Of a stretch of 64,000 nt of DNA, positions 8,485-17,060 are shown in pieces (the first letter of the stretch is position 1; each line of letters opens with the position of its first letter). The position numbers were made by a program, and so were the translations under genes. Where the stretch lies: NCBI RefSeq assembly GCF_050410775.1, contig NZ_CP191229.1. One strand, 5' to 3'. Source of the stretch: Erwinia sp050410775 (lineage in GTDB: Bacteria; Pseudomonadota; Gammaproteobacteria; Enterobacterales; Enterobacteriaceae). Under the pieces are notes generated by a model that saw only the letters and a program-made list of their open reading frames with translations, had not been told where the DNA came from and made no database searches.

Positions 8485-9852
8485 TCAGATCAGCTTTTCG
8501 TTGCACTGCGGCACCGGATTACGGAAGCTGCGGGTGACGAACGCCAGATAAATCACGCCGATCGTCCCCCAGACCAGACCCAGAATCATCGAACTCTCTT
8601 CCAGGTTGATCCACAAAGCGCCCACCGTCAGCGCACCGCACAGCGGTAGCAGCAGAAAGTTGATGTTATCTTTCAGCGTCTTGTTGCGTTTTTCACGCAC
8701 CCAGAACTGCGAGATCACCGACAGGTTCACAAAGGTGAAGGCCACCAGCGCACCAAAGTTAATCAGCGCCGTCGCGGTCACCAGATCAAAGGTGACGGAT
8801 GAGAGGGCAATTACGCCGACCAGCAGCACGTTCAGCGCCGGGGTCCGCCACTTCGGATGAATATAGCCGAAGAAACGCTCCGGGAATACGCCATCACGGC
8901 CCATTACATACATCAGACGGGAAACGCCAGCGTGCGCCGCCATGCCGGAGGCCAGAACGGTCACACAGGAGAAAATCAGAATGCCGAACTGGAAGGCTTT
9001 GCCTGCCACGTAAAGCATGATTTCCGGCTGAGAAGCGTCCGGATCCTTAAAGCGGGAAATGTCCGGGAAGTAAAGCTGCAGGAAGTAAGAGACCACGACG
9101 AAGATCACGCCGCCAAACAGGGCGGTCAGGAAGATCGCTTTCGGGATCACGCGTTCCGCATCTTTCGTCTCTTCCGACAGCGAGCTGATACCGTCAAAGC
9201 CGAGGAAAGAGAAGCAAAGAATGGTCGCCCCGGTAATCATCGGGACTACATGTGCATCCTCAGACCAGAAAGGCTTGCTGCTCACCAGGGTACCGGCGCC
9301 CTCACCGTTAGCAACGCCATAGATGACCATCCCCATAATGACGACCATCACCGCGACCTGAAGCACCACGATCACGCTGTTAAAGTTGGCCACCGTTTTA
9401 ATGCCCTTCAGATTAGAAAGGGTCATAAAGCCGACCAGCATGAAGACAAAGATCCACGATGGGATCCCCGGCACCAGGGCTTCAAAATAGATTTTAGCCA
9501 GCAGGATGTTAATCATCGGCATGAACAGATAGTCCAGCAGCGATGACCAGCCGACCATAAAGCCGACGTGCGGACTGATCGCCTTCTGGGCGTAGGTATA
9601 GGCGGAACCGGCTGACGGGAAACGGCGGACCAGCTTACCGTAGCTCAGGGCGGTAAATAATATCGCCACCAGCGCAAAGGCGTATGCCGTGGCGACGTGA
9701 CCGTTGGTCAGCCCGGAAACAATACCAAAGGTATCGAACAGGGTCATCGGCTGCATATAGGCAAGACCCATCATCACCACAGGCAGCAGGGTAAGCGATT
9801 TTTTCAGGTGCGCGCGCGGCTGGCCCGCAGAGGTCTGGTGATTAAGCGACAT
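8485..9852 (-). CDS. plaP: Putrescine importer PlaP (APC-family permease)
   Basis: A 455-residue, twelve-segment APC-superfamily transporter, very close to E. coli PlaP (formerly YeeF) throughout: LPVVMMGLAYMQPMTLFDT near the N-terminus, then SSLLDYLFMPMINILL and FSFLGFDGISSLSEETKDAE. In E. coli PlaP is a low-affinity, proton-driven putrescine importer. The gene is next to puuE and puuA on the same strand, so uptake and breakdown genes are grouped. A strong GGGGAGG lies 8 bases upstream of the ATG at 9852, inside a short upstream reading frame whose stop overlaps the plaP start. Confidence 0.92.
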   Translation of the reverse strand: MSLNHQTSAGQPRAHLKKSLTLLPVVMMGLAYMQPMTLFDTFGIVSGLTNGHVATAYAFALVAILFTALSYGKLVRRFPSAGSAYTYAQKAISPHVGFMVGWSSLLDYLFMPMINILLAKIYFEALVPGIPSWIFVFMLVGFMTLSNLKGIKTVANFNSVIVVLQVAVMVVIMGMVIYGVANGEGAGTLVSSKPFWSEDAHVVPMITGATILCFSFLGFDGISSLSEETKDAERVIPKAIFLTALFGGVIFVVVSYFLQLYFPDISRFKDPDASQPEIMLYVAGKAFQFGILIFSCVTVLASGMAAHAGVSRLMYVMGRDGVFPERFFGYIHPKWRTPALNVLLVGVIALSSVTFDLVTATALINFGALVAFTFVNLSVISQFWVREKRNKTLKDNINFLLLPLCGALTVGALWINLEESSMILGLVWGTIGVIYLAFVTRSFRNPVPQCNEKLI

Positions 9853-10039
9853 GATTCAGCCTCCCCATAGCATCAACCTTTCTGGGCTGAACCACAGGGA
9901 AACTTCGCGTCATGCGATAGTTTTTCTTGAGGGGGGTAACGGACTGACAGGCGGGAGTGAAGGCAAAGCCTGACATGGCGCCGTAGTCATCGCGCTGGCG
10001 GGTGCCGGCGCGAGCCGGAGTAATTAAGTGCTGCCCCAT
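9842..10039 (-). CDS. Upstream reading frame overlapping the plaP start (YoeI-like position)
   Basis: A 65-codon frame beginning MGQHLITPAR has a good ribosome binding site (GAGGAA, 7 bases before ATG) and ends ...GRLNHVA, its stop codon overlapping the plaP ATG by 11 bases. E. coli has the small yoeI frame in the equivalent place upstream of plaP. The last codons contain the plaP Shine-Dalgarno, so its translation would directly affect plaP initiation. The middle of the protein is not recognisable and may be unconserved. The coding call is inference from the ribosome binding site, overlap and position. Confidence 0.45.
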   Translation of the reverse strand: MGQHLITPARAGTRQRDDYGAMSGFAFTPACQSVTPLKKNYRMTRSFPVVQPRKVDAMGRLNHVA

Positions 10040-10135
10040 TGTTCTTATTCCTCAACATGACACGTTCGTGCGTGTTTAAAGTGTGTGTATCTATCCGGTT
10101 TCAGACCGGCCTCTTGAATGCGATTAGGTTTCTGC

Positions 10136-10166
10136 AAAAAAATAACCGGCGCGGAAAGCGTCGGTT
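10136..10166 (-). terminator. Terminator downstream of puuE
   Basis: On the minus strand AACCGACGC and GCGCCGGTT form a nine-pair stem with one mismatch, followed by ATTTTTTT. It separates the puuA-puuE unit from plaP. Confidence 0.6.
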
Positions 10167-10173
10167 AATAGCG

Positions 10174-11472
10174 TCATTTTGCAGGGCGCGTATTTTGCAC
10201 TACCCGCAGTGAAGAAGACAAGCGTTTCAGGCCTTCCATCACAATTTCTTTGCTGGCCGTAAGCGGAATAAGAAAACGAATCACATTTCCACGCACGCCG
10301 CAGGAGAGCAAAATCAACCCCTGCCTGCCCGCTTCCTGTACCAGCGCCTGCGTTATCGCCTTATCAGGCTTGCTGGCGTCGCCCGCCTCGACCAGCTCTA
10401 TCGCCACCATCGCCCCAACGCCACGCACCTCGCCAATAGCGTCAAACTCTTCCGCCATCTGCCGCAGAGCCACCATCAGCCACTCTCCCTGTTGCTCTGC
10501 CCGCTGGTTTAACTGCTCATCGTCAATCAACTGCACGACCGCCAGGGCGGCGGCAATGCTGACGGGCGATCCGGCATAGGTGCCACCTAACCCGCCGGCC
10601 TGCGCGCGCGCCATCAGCGATTTCCGTCCCACGACCGCAGAGAGGGGAAAGCCCCCCGCCAGGCTTTTTGCCATCGTCACGATGTCCGGCTCCACGCCGC
10701 TGTGCTCAATGGCGAAGGTTTTCCCCGTCCGGCAGAAGCCGCTCTGTATTTCATCGGCGATCAGGACAATCCCATGCTCGCTGCAAATAGCGCGCAGCTG
10801 CTGTAGAAAACTGGCGGGCGCGGCATAAAAGCCCCCTTCTCCCTGGACCGGCTCAATGATAATAGCCGCCACATCGTCCGGGGAAACGTCAGCGGCAAAT
10901 ATTCCCTGTAGCGCGGCCAGCGACTGGGATTCACTGATGCCGAGATAGCCACAGGGATAAGGCGCATGAAATATCCCGCCGGGAAAAGGACCATATCCTT
11001 TTTTATAGGGCTGGACTTTCCCGGTCAGCGCCATGCCCAGCAGGGTTCGTCCGTGAAATCCGCCGCGAAAGGCGATAATACCGCTGCGCCCCGTGGCGAT
11101 CCTCGCGATCTTAATGGCATTTTCCACCGCTTCCGCGCCAGTGGTCATCAGCAGCGTCTGGGTGGGATCGCTAATGGGCACCCGTTCATTCAGCCGTTCG
11201 GCCAGTTCGATATAGCTACCGTAGGGCGTGACCTGAAAACAGGGATGGGTAAAGCATTCCAGCTGCGCGGCTACCGCCTGGATGACTTTAGGATGGTTAT
11301 GTCCGGTGTTGACGACCGCAATGCCGGAAGCGAAATCGATATAATGTTTCCCCTCCACGTCCCAGATTTCCGCATTGAGCGCTTTTGCTACGTAGACCTG
11401 AAGTGAATTCCCGACGCCCGCCGTGACCGCCGTTTCACGCCGCTGCTGCCACTGCTGATTAGTCTGGCTCAT
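10174..11472 (-). CDS. puuE: 4-aminobutyrate aminotransferase (PuuE)
   Basis: A 432-residue class-III PLP aminotransferase: TTGAEAVENAIKIAR, IIEPVQGEGGFYAAP, LIADEIQSGFCRTGK (Asp binding the PLP ring nitrogen) and the PLP lysine in MAKSLAGGFP at about residue 269. It converts 4-aminobutyrate and 2-oxoglutarate to succinate semialdehyde and glutamate, the last nitrogen-releasing step of the Puu putrescine route. GabT is a close paralogue. PuuE is preferred because the gene lies 11 bases downstream of puuA on the same strand and the rest of the puu regulon is adjacent. Confidence 0.9.
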   Translation of the reverse strand: MSQTNQQWQQRRETAVTAGVGNSLQVYVAKALNAEIWDVEGKHYIDFASGIAVVNTGHNHPKVIQAVAAQLECFTHPCFQVTPYGSYIELAERLNERVPISDPTQTLLMTTGAEAVENAIKIARIATGRSGIIAFRGGFHGRTLLGMALTGKVQPYKKGYGPFPGGIFHAPYPCGYLGISESQSLAALQGIFAADVSPDDVAAIIIEPVQGEGGFYAAPASFLQQLRAICSEHGIVLIADEIQSGFCRTGKTFAIEHSGVEPDIVTMAKSLAGGFPLSAVVGRKSLMARAQAGGLGGTYAGSPVSIAAALAVVQLIDDEQLNQRAEQQGEWLMVALRQMAEEFDAIGEVRGVGAMVAIELVEAGDASKPDKAITQALVQEAGRQGLILLSCGVRGNVIRFLIPLTASKEIVMEGLKRLSSSLRVVQNTRPAK

Positions 11473-11483
11473 CTTGCGCCCCC

Positions 11484-12902
11484 TCAGGCGTTTTTCAGCA
11501 TCCAGTCGATTTCCGTTGCGGTAATCAGACGTTCAAAGTGCATCAGCTCGTGATGTTTACAGCTGTGCCAGACGTAGGCAAAACGGTCGCCCAGCAGCTG
11601 TTGCAGCGCCGCGCTTTGTTCAAATTCGCACAGCGCATCACTCTGACGAACAGGCAGGGGATTCCCTTCTGCTTCATGGCCGTTGCCCTTTACCGCAGGC
11701 GGAAGCGGAAGCGGATTATCCAGACCGTGCAGCATCCCGGCCAGTACTGCCGCCACCACCAGATAAGGATTGGCGTCGGCGCCCGCGACGCGATATTCGA
11801 TCCGGTGATTTTCAGGCTCGCCACAGGGGATACGTAGCGCAACGGTACGGTTATTATGCCCCCAGGAGGCCTGAAGCGGCACAAAGGCCTCGGGAAGAAA
11901 ACGGCGGTAGGCGTTAACATTCGGCGCCAGTAGCGCCATTGAGGCGGGCATCAGGTCGATCATCCCGGCCAGCGCGCGCTTAAGCAGAGGGGAGTCGCTG
12001 CCGTCATCACCGGCGAACGCATTGTGGCCAGCGGCGTCCAGCATGCTGATATGAATATGCATGCCGCTTCCCGCGTACTCTTCATAGGGTTTGGCCATAA
12101 AAGTGGCGTTCATCCCATGATTTTCTGCCACCTGCCGCACCAGGCGCTTAAGCTGCACCGCGTGGTCGCAGGCGTTCAGCACGTTACGGGTATGATGCAG
12201 GTTGATTTCAAACTGCCCCGGCGAGGCTTCGGCCAGGGCGCCATCGGCAGGAATGTCCTGTCGCCTGGCGATCTCGTCGATATCGCTCAGTACACCCGCA
12301 AAGTGGTCGAGATTATCAACCGAGTAAACCTGACTTTGCCGGTTTCGCTCATCGCTGCCCGGCGCGCAGGGCGGCTGAATAAAGCCGTCGGCATCGCGCT
12401 TTTTATCCACCAGATAGAACTCCAGCTCTACCGCTACCACCGGAAATAACCCTCTGTTACGCAACTGCTGCCAGAGATGATTAAGAACATTACGGGGTTC
12501 AACGTCAAAGGGAGTACCATCTTGATTACGCATGGTCAGAAGAATCTGCGCCAGGTTTTCCGGATCGGCTGCGGAGGGGATGAGAGAGCCTTCTACCGGG
12601 ACACAAATGTTATCGGGTTCACCCAGCGCCTGACCCAGGCCAGCTTCTTCAACCGTATTACCGAGGATGTCCATGGCAAAAACAGAGGCGGGAAAATAGC
12701 AGCCTTTTTCCAGTTTCTTCAGGTTGGTAATGGGGATACGTTTTCCCCGAAAGACGCCGTTGAGATCGTTAAGCAGAATATCGACAAATTGCGTTTGAGG
12801 ATGGCGTTCCAGATAAGCGCTGACTTCTTGCTGGAACGCGCTGGTTCGTTTCTCTTCACTGTGCCGCGTGAAGTCTTCCACTTCGACAAGATTGGTCATC
12901 AT
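11484..12902 (-). CDS. puuA: Glutamate-putrescine ligase (PuuA)
   Basis: A 472-residue glutamine-synthetase-family enzyme, the same length as E. coli PuuA and similar end to end (RGKRIPITNLKKLEKGCYFP, PFDVEPRNVL, AVELEFYLVDKKRDADGF, ASPGQFEINLHHTRN, GSGMHIHISMLDAAGHNAF). It joins glutamate to putrescine with ATP, making gamma-glutamylputrescine, the first committed step of the pathway. It is divergent from puuD, and PuuR-like sites lie in the 217-base gap. The ATG at 12902 (MMTN) matches the E. coli N-terminus in length. Confidence 0.95.
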   Translation of the reverse strand: MMTNLVEVEDFTRHSEEKRTSAFQQEVSAYLERHPQTQFVDILLNDLNGVFRGKRIPITNLKKLEKGCYFPASVFAMDILGNTVEEAGLGQALGEPDNICVPVEGSLIPSAADPENLAQILLTMRNQDGTPFDVEPRNVLNHLWQQLRNRGLFPVVAVELEFYLVDKKRDADGFIQPPCAPGSDERNRQSQVYSVDNLDHFAGVLSDIDEIARRQDIPADGALAEASPGQFEINLHHTRNVLNACDHAVQLKRLVRQVAENHGMNATFMAKPYEEYAGSGMHIHISMLDAAGHNAFAGDDGSDSPLLKRALAGMIDLMPASMALLAPNVNAYRRFLPEAFVPLQASWGHNNRTVALRIPCGEPENHRIEYRVAGADANPYLVVAAVLAGMLHGLDNPLPLPPAVKGNGHEAEGNPLPVRQSDALCEFEQSAALQQLLGDRFAYVWHSCKHHELMHFERLITATEIDWMLKNA

Positions 12903-13052
12903 ACCACCCGCCTTCGTTCAGTCACTGAGCGTTGCTCAAAATAACAGCCACATTTCTAACATAGCGCCAACATTTGCCTTAATCAAATGCAACCCCGAAC
13001 TTTATCTGACCCCTAAATCCGTTTGAAAATTGAGCAGGTGATTGCTAAGTTG

Positions 13053-13144
13053 TAAATATATTGGACAAAACAACGCCGTTTGCGCTTTCTGCGGTAGATA
13101 TAATTGACACGCTGGCAGGATGAAAATGGGCAATATATTGAACA
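13053..13144. promoter_or_regulatory. Three PuuR-like operator boxes in the puuA-puuD intergenic region
   Basis: The E. coli PuuR box is the asymmetric 15-mer AAAATATAATGAACA. Three same-orientation matches are seen: TAAATATATTGGACA at 13053-13067 (12 of 15), TAGATATAATTGACA at 13095-13109 (11 of 15), and GCAATATATTGAACA at 13130-13144 (12 of 15). The last lies just inside the puuD coding sequence. Their spacing (42 and 35 bases) fits several repressor dimers on one face of the DNA. PuuR, encoded three genes away, would repress both divergent transcripts until putrescine is present. Confidence 0.6.
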
Positions 13145-13890
13145 AGCCGTTGATTGGCGTGGTGATGTGCCAGATGACTCATGACGGTCATCCGGCGCAG
13201 ATGGTGCATAACAAATATCTGGATGCGGTGCTGCTGGCGGGCGGGATCCCTCTTGCGCTGCCGCATAACTTATCTTCTTTGCCTTTCCTGCCGGAACAGG
13301 TACTTGGCTCACTGCAAGGCGTGTTACTGACCGGCAGCTCAAGCAATATTGAACCACATCATTATGGTGATACCGCGGCGGGAGGCTATGTCGATCCGGG
13401 GCGCGACCGGCTGGTCTTTGCCCTGATCGAAGCCGCCATTCACCGACAGTTACCGCTGTTAGGCATTTGTCGCGGTCTTCAGGAGCTCGTGGTTGCCACG
13501 GGCGGCAGCCTCCACCCGCAGCTTCACCATATACCCGGTTTTCAGGAGCACCGTGAAAATCCCAGTCAGCCCCTTAGTGAACGCTATGCCCCCGTTCATG
13601 ATATTCATATTCAACCCGGCGGGCTGCTGGCACGGCTGGCAGAGGGACGGGAAGGGTTCAGCGTTAACTCGCTGCATCAGCAAGGGATCCGCTCGCTGAG
13701 CGCCCGGCTTCGCATCGAAGCGCTGGCCGGTGATGGCCTGCCGGAAGCCGTCAGCCTGCGGGACCACCCTTTTGCGCTGGCGGTGCAGTGGCATCCCGAG
13801 TGGCAGAGCGAGAGCGCCCCGCTTTCGCGTCAGCTCTTCGGCGGATTTATCAAAGCCTGCCAAAGGCAACAAAAGGAAACAGGGTTATGA
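13126..13890 (+). CDS. puuD: Gamma-glutamyl-gamma-aminobutyrate hydrolase (PuuD)
   Basis: A 254-residue class-I glutamine-amidotransferase-like hydrolase. It has the nucleophile elbow LGICRGLQELVVATGG (Cys at about 112) and the catalytic His/Glu in AVQWHPEWQSE. It releases GABA and glutamate from gamma-glutamyl-GABA. Start 13126 (MGNILNK) is preferred over ATG 13120: the AGGA lies at proper distance only for the second ATG, and MGNILNKP aligns with the E. coli start MENIMNNP. The puuR start overlaps its stop (ATGA). Confidence 0.93.
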   Translation: MGNILNKPLIGVVMCQMTHDGHPAQMVHNKYLDAVLLAGGIPLALPHNLSSLPFLPEQVLGSLQGVLLTGSSSNIEPHHYGDTAAGGYVDPGRDRLVFALIEAAIHRQLPLLGICRGLQELVVATGGSLHPQLHHIPGFQEHRENPSQPLSERYAPVHDIHIQPGGLLARLAEGREGFSVNSLHQQGIRSLSARLRIEALAGDGLPEAVSLRDHPFALAVQWHPEWQSESAPLSRQLFGGFIKACQRQQKETGL

Positions 13891-14444
13891 CTGATACCAC
13901 ACTGGCCCCTGGCCGGCGGTTGTCCACTATCCGCCAGCAGATGGGATTGTCGCAGCGGCGCGTTGCCGAGCTTGCTGGCCTGACGCACAGCGCTATCAGC
14001 ACCATTGAGCAGGATAAGGTCAGCCCTGCGGTAAGCACGCTGCAAAAACTGCTGAAGGTGTACGGACTGTCGCTTTCTGAGTTTTTCTCAGAACCGGCAA
14101 GGGTCAAAACGCCTGAAGTGGTCGTCGAGGCAGAGGATCTGATTGATATCGGCGGTCAGGGCGTCTCGCTGCGTCTGATTCACAACGGTAATCCAGAACG
14201 GACGCTGGCGATGCTGCTGGAAACCTATGAGCCCGGCGCGACAACCGGGGAAAAAATCCGGCATCCGGGAGAGGAGACCGGCACGCTGCTTGAAGGGCAA
14301 ATCACGCTGACCATTAATGGTGAGAGTTACCATCTCCACGCCGGACAGAGTTACGTTATCAATACCGGCCATCCTCACAGCTTTACTAACGCCTCAACGC
14401 AGCCGTGCCGCATTGTCAGTGCGCACACCCCGGCGACATTCTGA
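13887..14444 (+). CDS. puuR: Transcriptional repressor PuuR (HTH-XRE plus cupin)
   Basis: A 185-residue protein, exactly the E. coli PuuR length. It has an N-terminal helix-turn-helix (LSTIRQQMGLSQRRVAELAG, HSAISTIEQDKVSPAVSTLQ) and a C-terminal cupin barrel (GEETGTLLEGQITLTINGES, NTGHPHSF) that senses the inducer putrescine. It represses the puu genes through the boxes upstream of puuD. Start ATG 13887 overlaps the puuD stop by four bases, so the two are translationally coupled. Confidence 0.95.
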   Translation: MTDTTLAPGRRLSTIRQQMGLSQRRVAELAGLTHSAISTIEQDKVSPAVSTLQKLLKVYGLSLSEFFSEPARVKTPEVVVEAEDLIDIGGQGVSLRLIHNGNPERTLAMLLETYEPGATTGEKIRHPGEETGTLLEGQITLTINGESYHLHAGQSYVINTGHPHSFTNASTQPCRIVSAHTPATF

Positions 14445-14516
14445 TTAGCCCGTAGCCAGCTTCCCTGCTGACAGGCGTTCAGCGTGCGGGAAGAGGATTC
14501 AATTCAGGAGGAAGTG

Positions 14517-15794
14517 ATGGATTATGTGAAAAACTACTATACCGCCACGGCGAATCCACATGCCCCCTGGCCGCAGCTTAGCGACAGCATTCAGTGCGAC
14601 GTTTGCGTCATCGGCGGCGGGTTTACCGGCCTCTCTTCTGCGCTCTATCTGACTGAGGCAGGCTATGATGTGGTACTGCTGGAGGCCGCCCGTATCGGCT
14701 ATGGCGCCAGCGGGCGTAACGGCGGCCAGGTCGTTAACTCCTACAGCCGCGACGTCGATGTGATTGAGCAGCGCTACGGCAAGGAAATTGCCCATCTGCT
14801 GGGCAGCATGATGTTCGAAGGCGCAGGCGTTATCCGCGACCGCATCGATCGCTACGCCATCGCCTGCGATTACCGTGCGGGCGGCATCTTTGCGGCGCTG
14901 AACAAGCGCCAGTTTCAGCATCTTAAAGCGCAGCATACGCGCTGGCAGGCGTACGGAAATCATGAGACGGAGCTGCTGGGCGAGGCGGGTATCCGGCGCG
15001 AAGTTGGCAGCGATCGCTACGTTGGTGGCCTGCTGGACCATCGTGGCGGCCATCTTCATCCGCTTAACCTGGCGCTGGGTGAAGCAGAAGCGATCCGTCG
15101 TCACGGCGGACGAATCTATGAAAGGTCGCCGGTAACCTCAGTCAGCTATGGTGCGCCGCATCAGATCCAGACGGCACAGGGTAATGTTGCGGCAAAATAT
15201 GTCATTTTCGCCGGTAATGCCTATCTTGCGCCGCATCTTGAGCCCAGGCTGACCCGACTGAGCATTCCCTGCGGCTCGCAGATCGTGACCAGTGAACCGC
15301 TGTCAGCCGATAAAGCGCTGGCGCTGCTGCCCAATAACTACTGCGTGGAGGATTGCAACTATCTGCTGGATTACTTCCGCCTGACCGCCGATAACCGTCT
15401 TCTCTACGGCGGTGGTGTCATCTACGGGGCGAAGGAACCGGATGATATCGCCACGCTGATCCGTCCAAAACTGCTGAAAACCTTCCCGCAGCTGGCGGAC
15501 ATCGCCTTCGATTACGCCTGGAGCGGCAATTTTCTGCTGACGCTCTCCCGCATGCCGCAAATCGGCCGGCTGGAGAACGGCGTTTATTATGTTCAGGGCG
15601 ACAGCGGCCATGGCGTCACCTTTACGCATCTGGCCGGGAAGCTGGTGTCGGAAGCGATGGGTGGCCGCCCTGAACGCTTTGATGCCTTTGCCAAACTGCC
15701 GCATCAGCCTTTTCCCGGCGGCCGGCGTCTCAGCGTGCCGTTAACGGCGATCGGCGCGGCATGGTATTCACTGCGGGACAGGCTGGGGGTATAA
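14517..15794 (+). CDS. puuB: Gamma-glutamylputrescine oxidase (PuuB)
   Basis: A 425-residue FAD-dependent DAO-family oxidoreductase with an N-terminal dinucleotide-binding motif VIGGGFTGLSSALYL followed by GASGRNGGQVVNSYSRD, and the DAO-type C-terminal GDSGHGVTFTH. It oxidises gamma-glutamylputrescine to the aldehyde with release of ammonia and peroxide. Start ATG 14517 has AGGAGG six bases upstream. The dehydrogenase PuuC, which follows it in the E. coli pathway and gene cluster, is not encoded here; the next gene is yeeZ on the opposite strand. Confidence 0.93.
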   Translation: MDYVKNYYTATANPHAPWPQLSDSIQCDVCVIGGGFTGLSSALYLTEAGYDVVLLEAARIGYGASGRNGGQVVNSYSRDVDVIEQRYGKEIAHLLGSMMFEGAGVIRDRIDRYAIACDYRAGGIFAALNKRQFQHLKAQHTRWQAYGNHETELLGEAGIRREVGSDRYVGGLLDHRGGHLHPLNLALGEAEAIRRHGGRIYERSPVTSVSYGAPHQIQTAQGNVAAKYVIFAGNAYLAPHLEPRLTRLSIPCGSQIVTSEPLSADKALALLPNNYCVEDCNYLLDYFRLTADNRLLYGGGVIYGAKEPDDIATLIRPKLLKTFPQLADIAFDYAWSGNFLLTLSRMPQIGRLENGVYYVQGDSGHGVTFTHLAGKLVSEAMGGRPERFDAFAKLPHQPFPGGRRLSVPLTAIGAAWYSLRDRLGV

Positions 15795-15832
15795 CGCCAG
15801 CCCCCCTTCCTCACCGGGGAACGCCAGCGCCG

Positions 15833-16660
15833 CTAAAGCAGCGGCATCCGGGCAGGATCGGCGTAGCGGTACTCAAATCCCAGCTCCTGGCAAATTTGAC
15901 TGCCGTCGATGATCTTCCCTTTATCCTCGTTCTCTTCCGGCTGGAAGGTGGGCGGCGTCAGCCCAAGCTGGCGCGCTACCGCCGGGTAGTATTCGCTGCG
16001 TGCCGGATGCTCTGGCGCGCTCAGGTTATAGATATGCCCTCCTTCAGGCGTCTCCAGCAGCAGCGTAATCGCTCCGATGACATCCTCAAGATGCACCAGA
16101 TTCACCCCATGCGCGCCGTTAGCCAGATCGCGTTTCCCCGCCAGAAAACGGCCAGGATGACGTTCCGGCCCCACCAGCCCGGAGAGCCGCAGGATATCAA
16201 CGGAGGTGCCGGGAAGCTGATGCAGCCATCCTTCCAGCTCCTTCAACGTTTTGCCGGCAACGGTCACCGGCTCAAGCGGACTTACTTCCTTCATCACGCC
16301 CGAACCGCTGCCATAGACCGAGGTGGAGCTGGTAAAGATAATCCGCGGCACAGCGTACGAGAGCGCACTATCCACAATCTGCTGCACGGCAAAAAGGTAA
16401 TTATCGCCCCCCTCCGCCGTCCGGCTGGCGGGAAGCGTCACGACCAGGGCATCCACCTTCATTAACGCTTCAAGATCGTCAGCATCGCATTCCAGTTCAG
16501 GGGTCAGCGTCAACAGGTAGCTTTCGATGCCGCACATGCGGGCGGCATCCACGCCATCTTGTGTAGTTTTGCTGCCCACGACCTGCCATCCGCGAGCCTT
16601 TAAGGAAAGCCCCAGCGGCATACCGAGCCAGCCTAATCCTACAATCGCCACTTTTTTCAT
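15833..16660 (-). CDS. yeeZ: NAD(P)-binding SDR-family protein YeeZ
   Basis: A 275-residue extended/atypical SDR protein, close to E. coli YeeZ: KKVAIVGLGWLGMPLGLSL (Rossmann glycine motif), RIIFTSSTSVYGSG, LSGLVGPERHPGRFLAGK, HGVNLVHLEDVIGAI. The classic YxxxK pair is not evident, as in other YeeZ proteins, so its reaction is unknown. Start 16660 matches the E. coli start MKKVAIVG. It is divergent from the his operon, as in E. coli. Confidence 0.88.
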   Translation of the reverse strand: MKKVAIVGLGWLGMPLGLSLKARGWQVVGSKTTQDGVDAARMCGIESYLLTLTPELECDADDLEALMKVDALVVTLPASRTAEGGDNYLFAVQQIVDSALSYAVPRIIFTSSTSVYGSGSGVMKEVSPLEPVTVAGKTLKELEGWLHQLPGTSVDILRLSGLVGPERHPGRFLAGKRDLANGAHGVNLVHLEDVIGAITLLLETPEGGHIYNLSAPEHPARSEYYPAVARQLGLTPPTFQPEENEDKGKIIDGSQICQELGFEYRYADPARMPLL

Positions 16661-16767
16661 GCCGTCCATCCTTTGCTTATCCAACGTCAATTCCTCTAAG
16701 CTACGTCAGGCCAGCGCCAGTGACAATCCGTCAGCGCCGTTTATCTTTCCTCACCGAAAAAAAGGGT

Positions 16768-16796
16768 TGCGCACGCCCGCTATCCCGGTTAGGTTA
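16768..16796 (+). promoter_or_regulatory. Probable his operon promoter
   Basis: TTGCGC (16768-16773) and TAGGTT (16791-16796) are separated by 17 bases, and the -10 region resembles the TAGGTT-type -10 of the E. coli his promoter. The leader peptide starts 40 bases further on. Confidence 0.55.
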
Positions 16797-16836
16797 TTGC
16801 TTACGAAATGAATATACATTCATCCAAGAGAATTTT

Positions 16837-16884
16837 ATGACACGCGTTCAGTTCAACCATCATCATCACCATCACCCTGACTAG
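16837..16884 (+). CDS. hisL: His operon leader peptide (HisL)
   Basis: A 15-codon frame, MTRVQFNHHHHHHPD, with six consecutive histidine codons (E. coli has seven). AAGAGAATTTT precedes the ATG. Ribosome stalling on the histidine codons when charged tRNA-His is scarce prevents formation of the downstream attenuator, allowing hisG onward to be transcribed. Confidence 0.95.
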   Translation: MTRVQFNHHHHHHPD

Positions 16885-16945
16885 TCTTTCAGGCGATGTG
16901 TGCTGGAAGACATTCAGGATCTTCCAGTGGTGCAGAACGCAAGAG

Positions 16946-16982
16946 AGCCCCCGGAAGATCGTCTTCCGGGGGCTTTTTTTTT
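16946..16982 (+). terminator. His operon attenuator
   Basis: AGCCCCCGGAAGA and TCTTCCGGGGGCT form a very strong hairpin followed by nine T residues. It lies 61 bases after the hisL stop. The upstream pieces TGGAAGACATTC and GATCTTCCAG can pair with each other or with the hairpin arm, giving the alternative antiterminator fold of a classical amino-acid attenuator. Confidence 0.92.
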
Positions 16983-17060
16983 GGACGCGAGTCCGGCCCA
17001 GATTAGGTTGAATGCGGATAAACAGACGTCGAAGCAGACAGGATAAGAGGATAAGTACCG

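Noticed and set aside
8857..9546. A 229-codon plus-strand frame across plaP
   Set aside because: Antisense to plaP, with an extremely His/Arg/Asp-rich composition that does not resemble a real protein.
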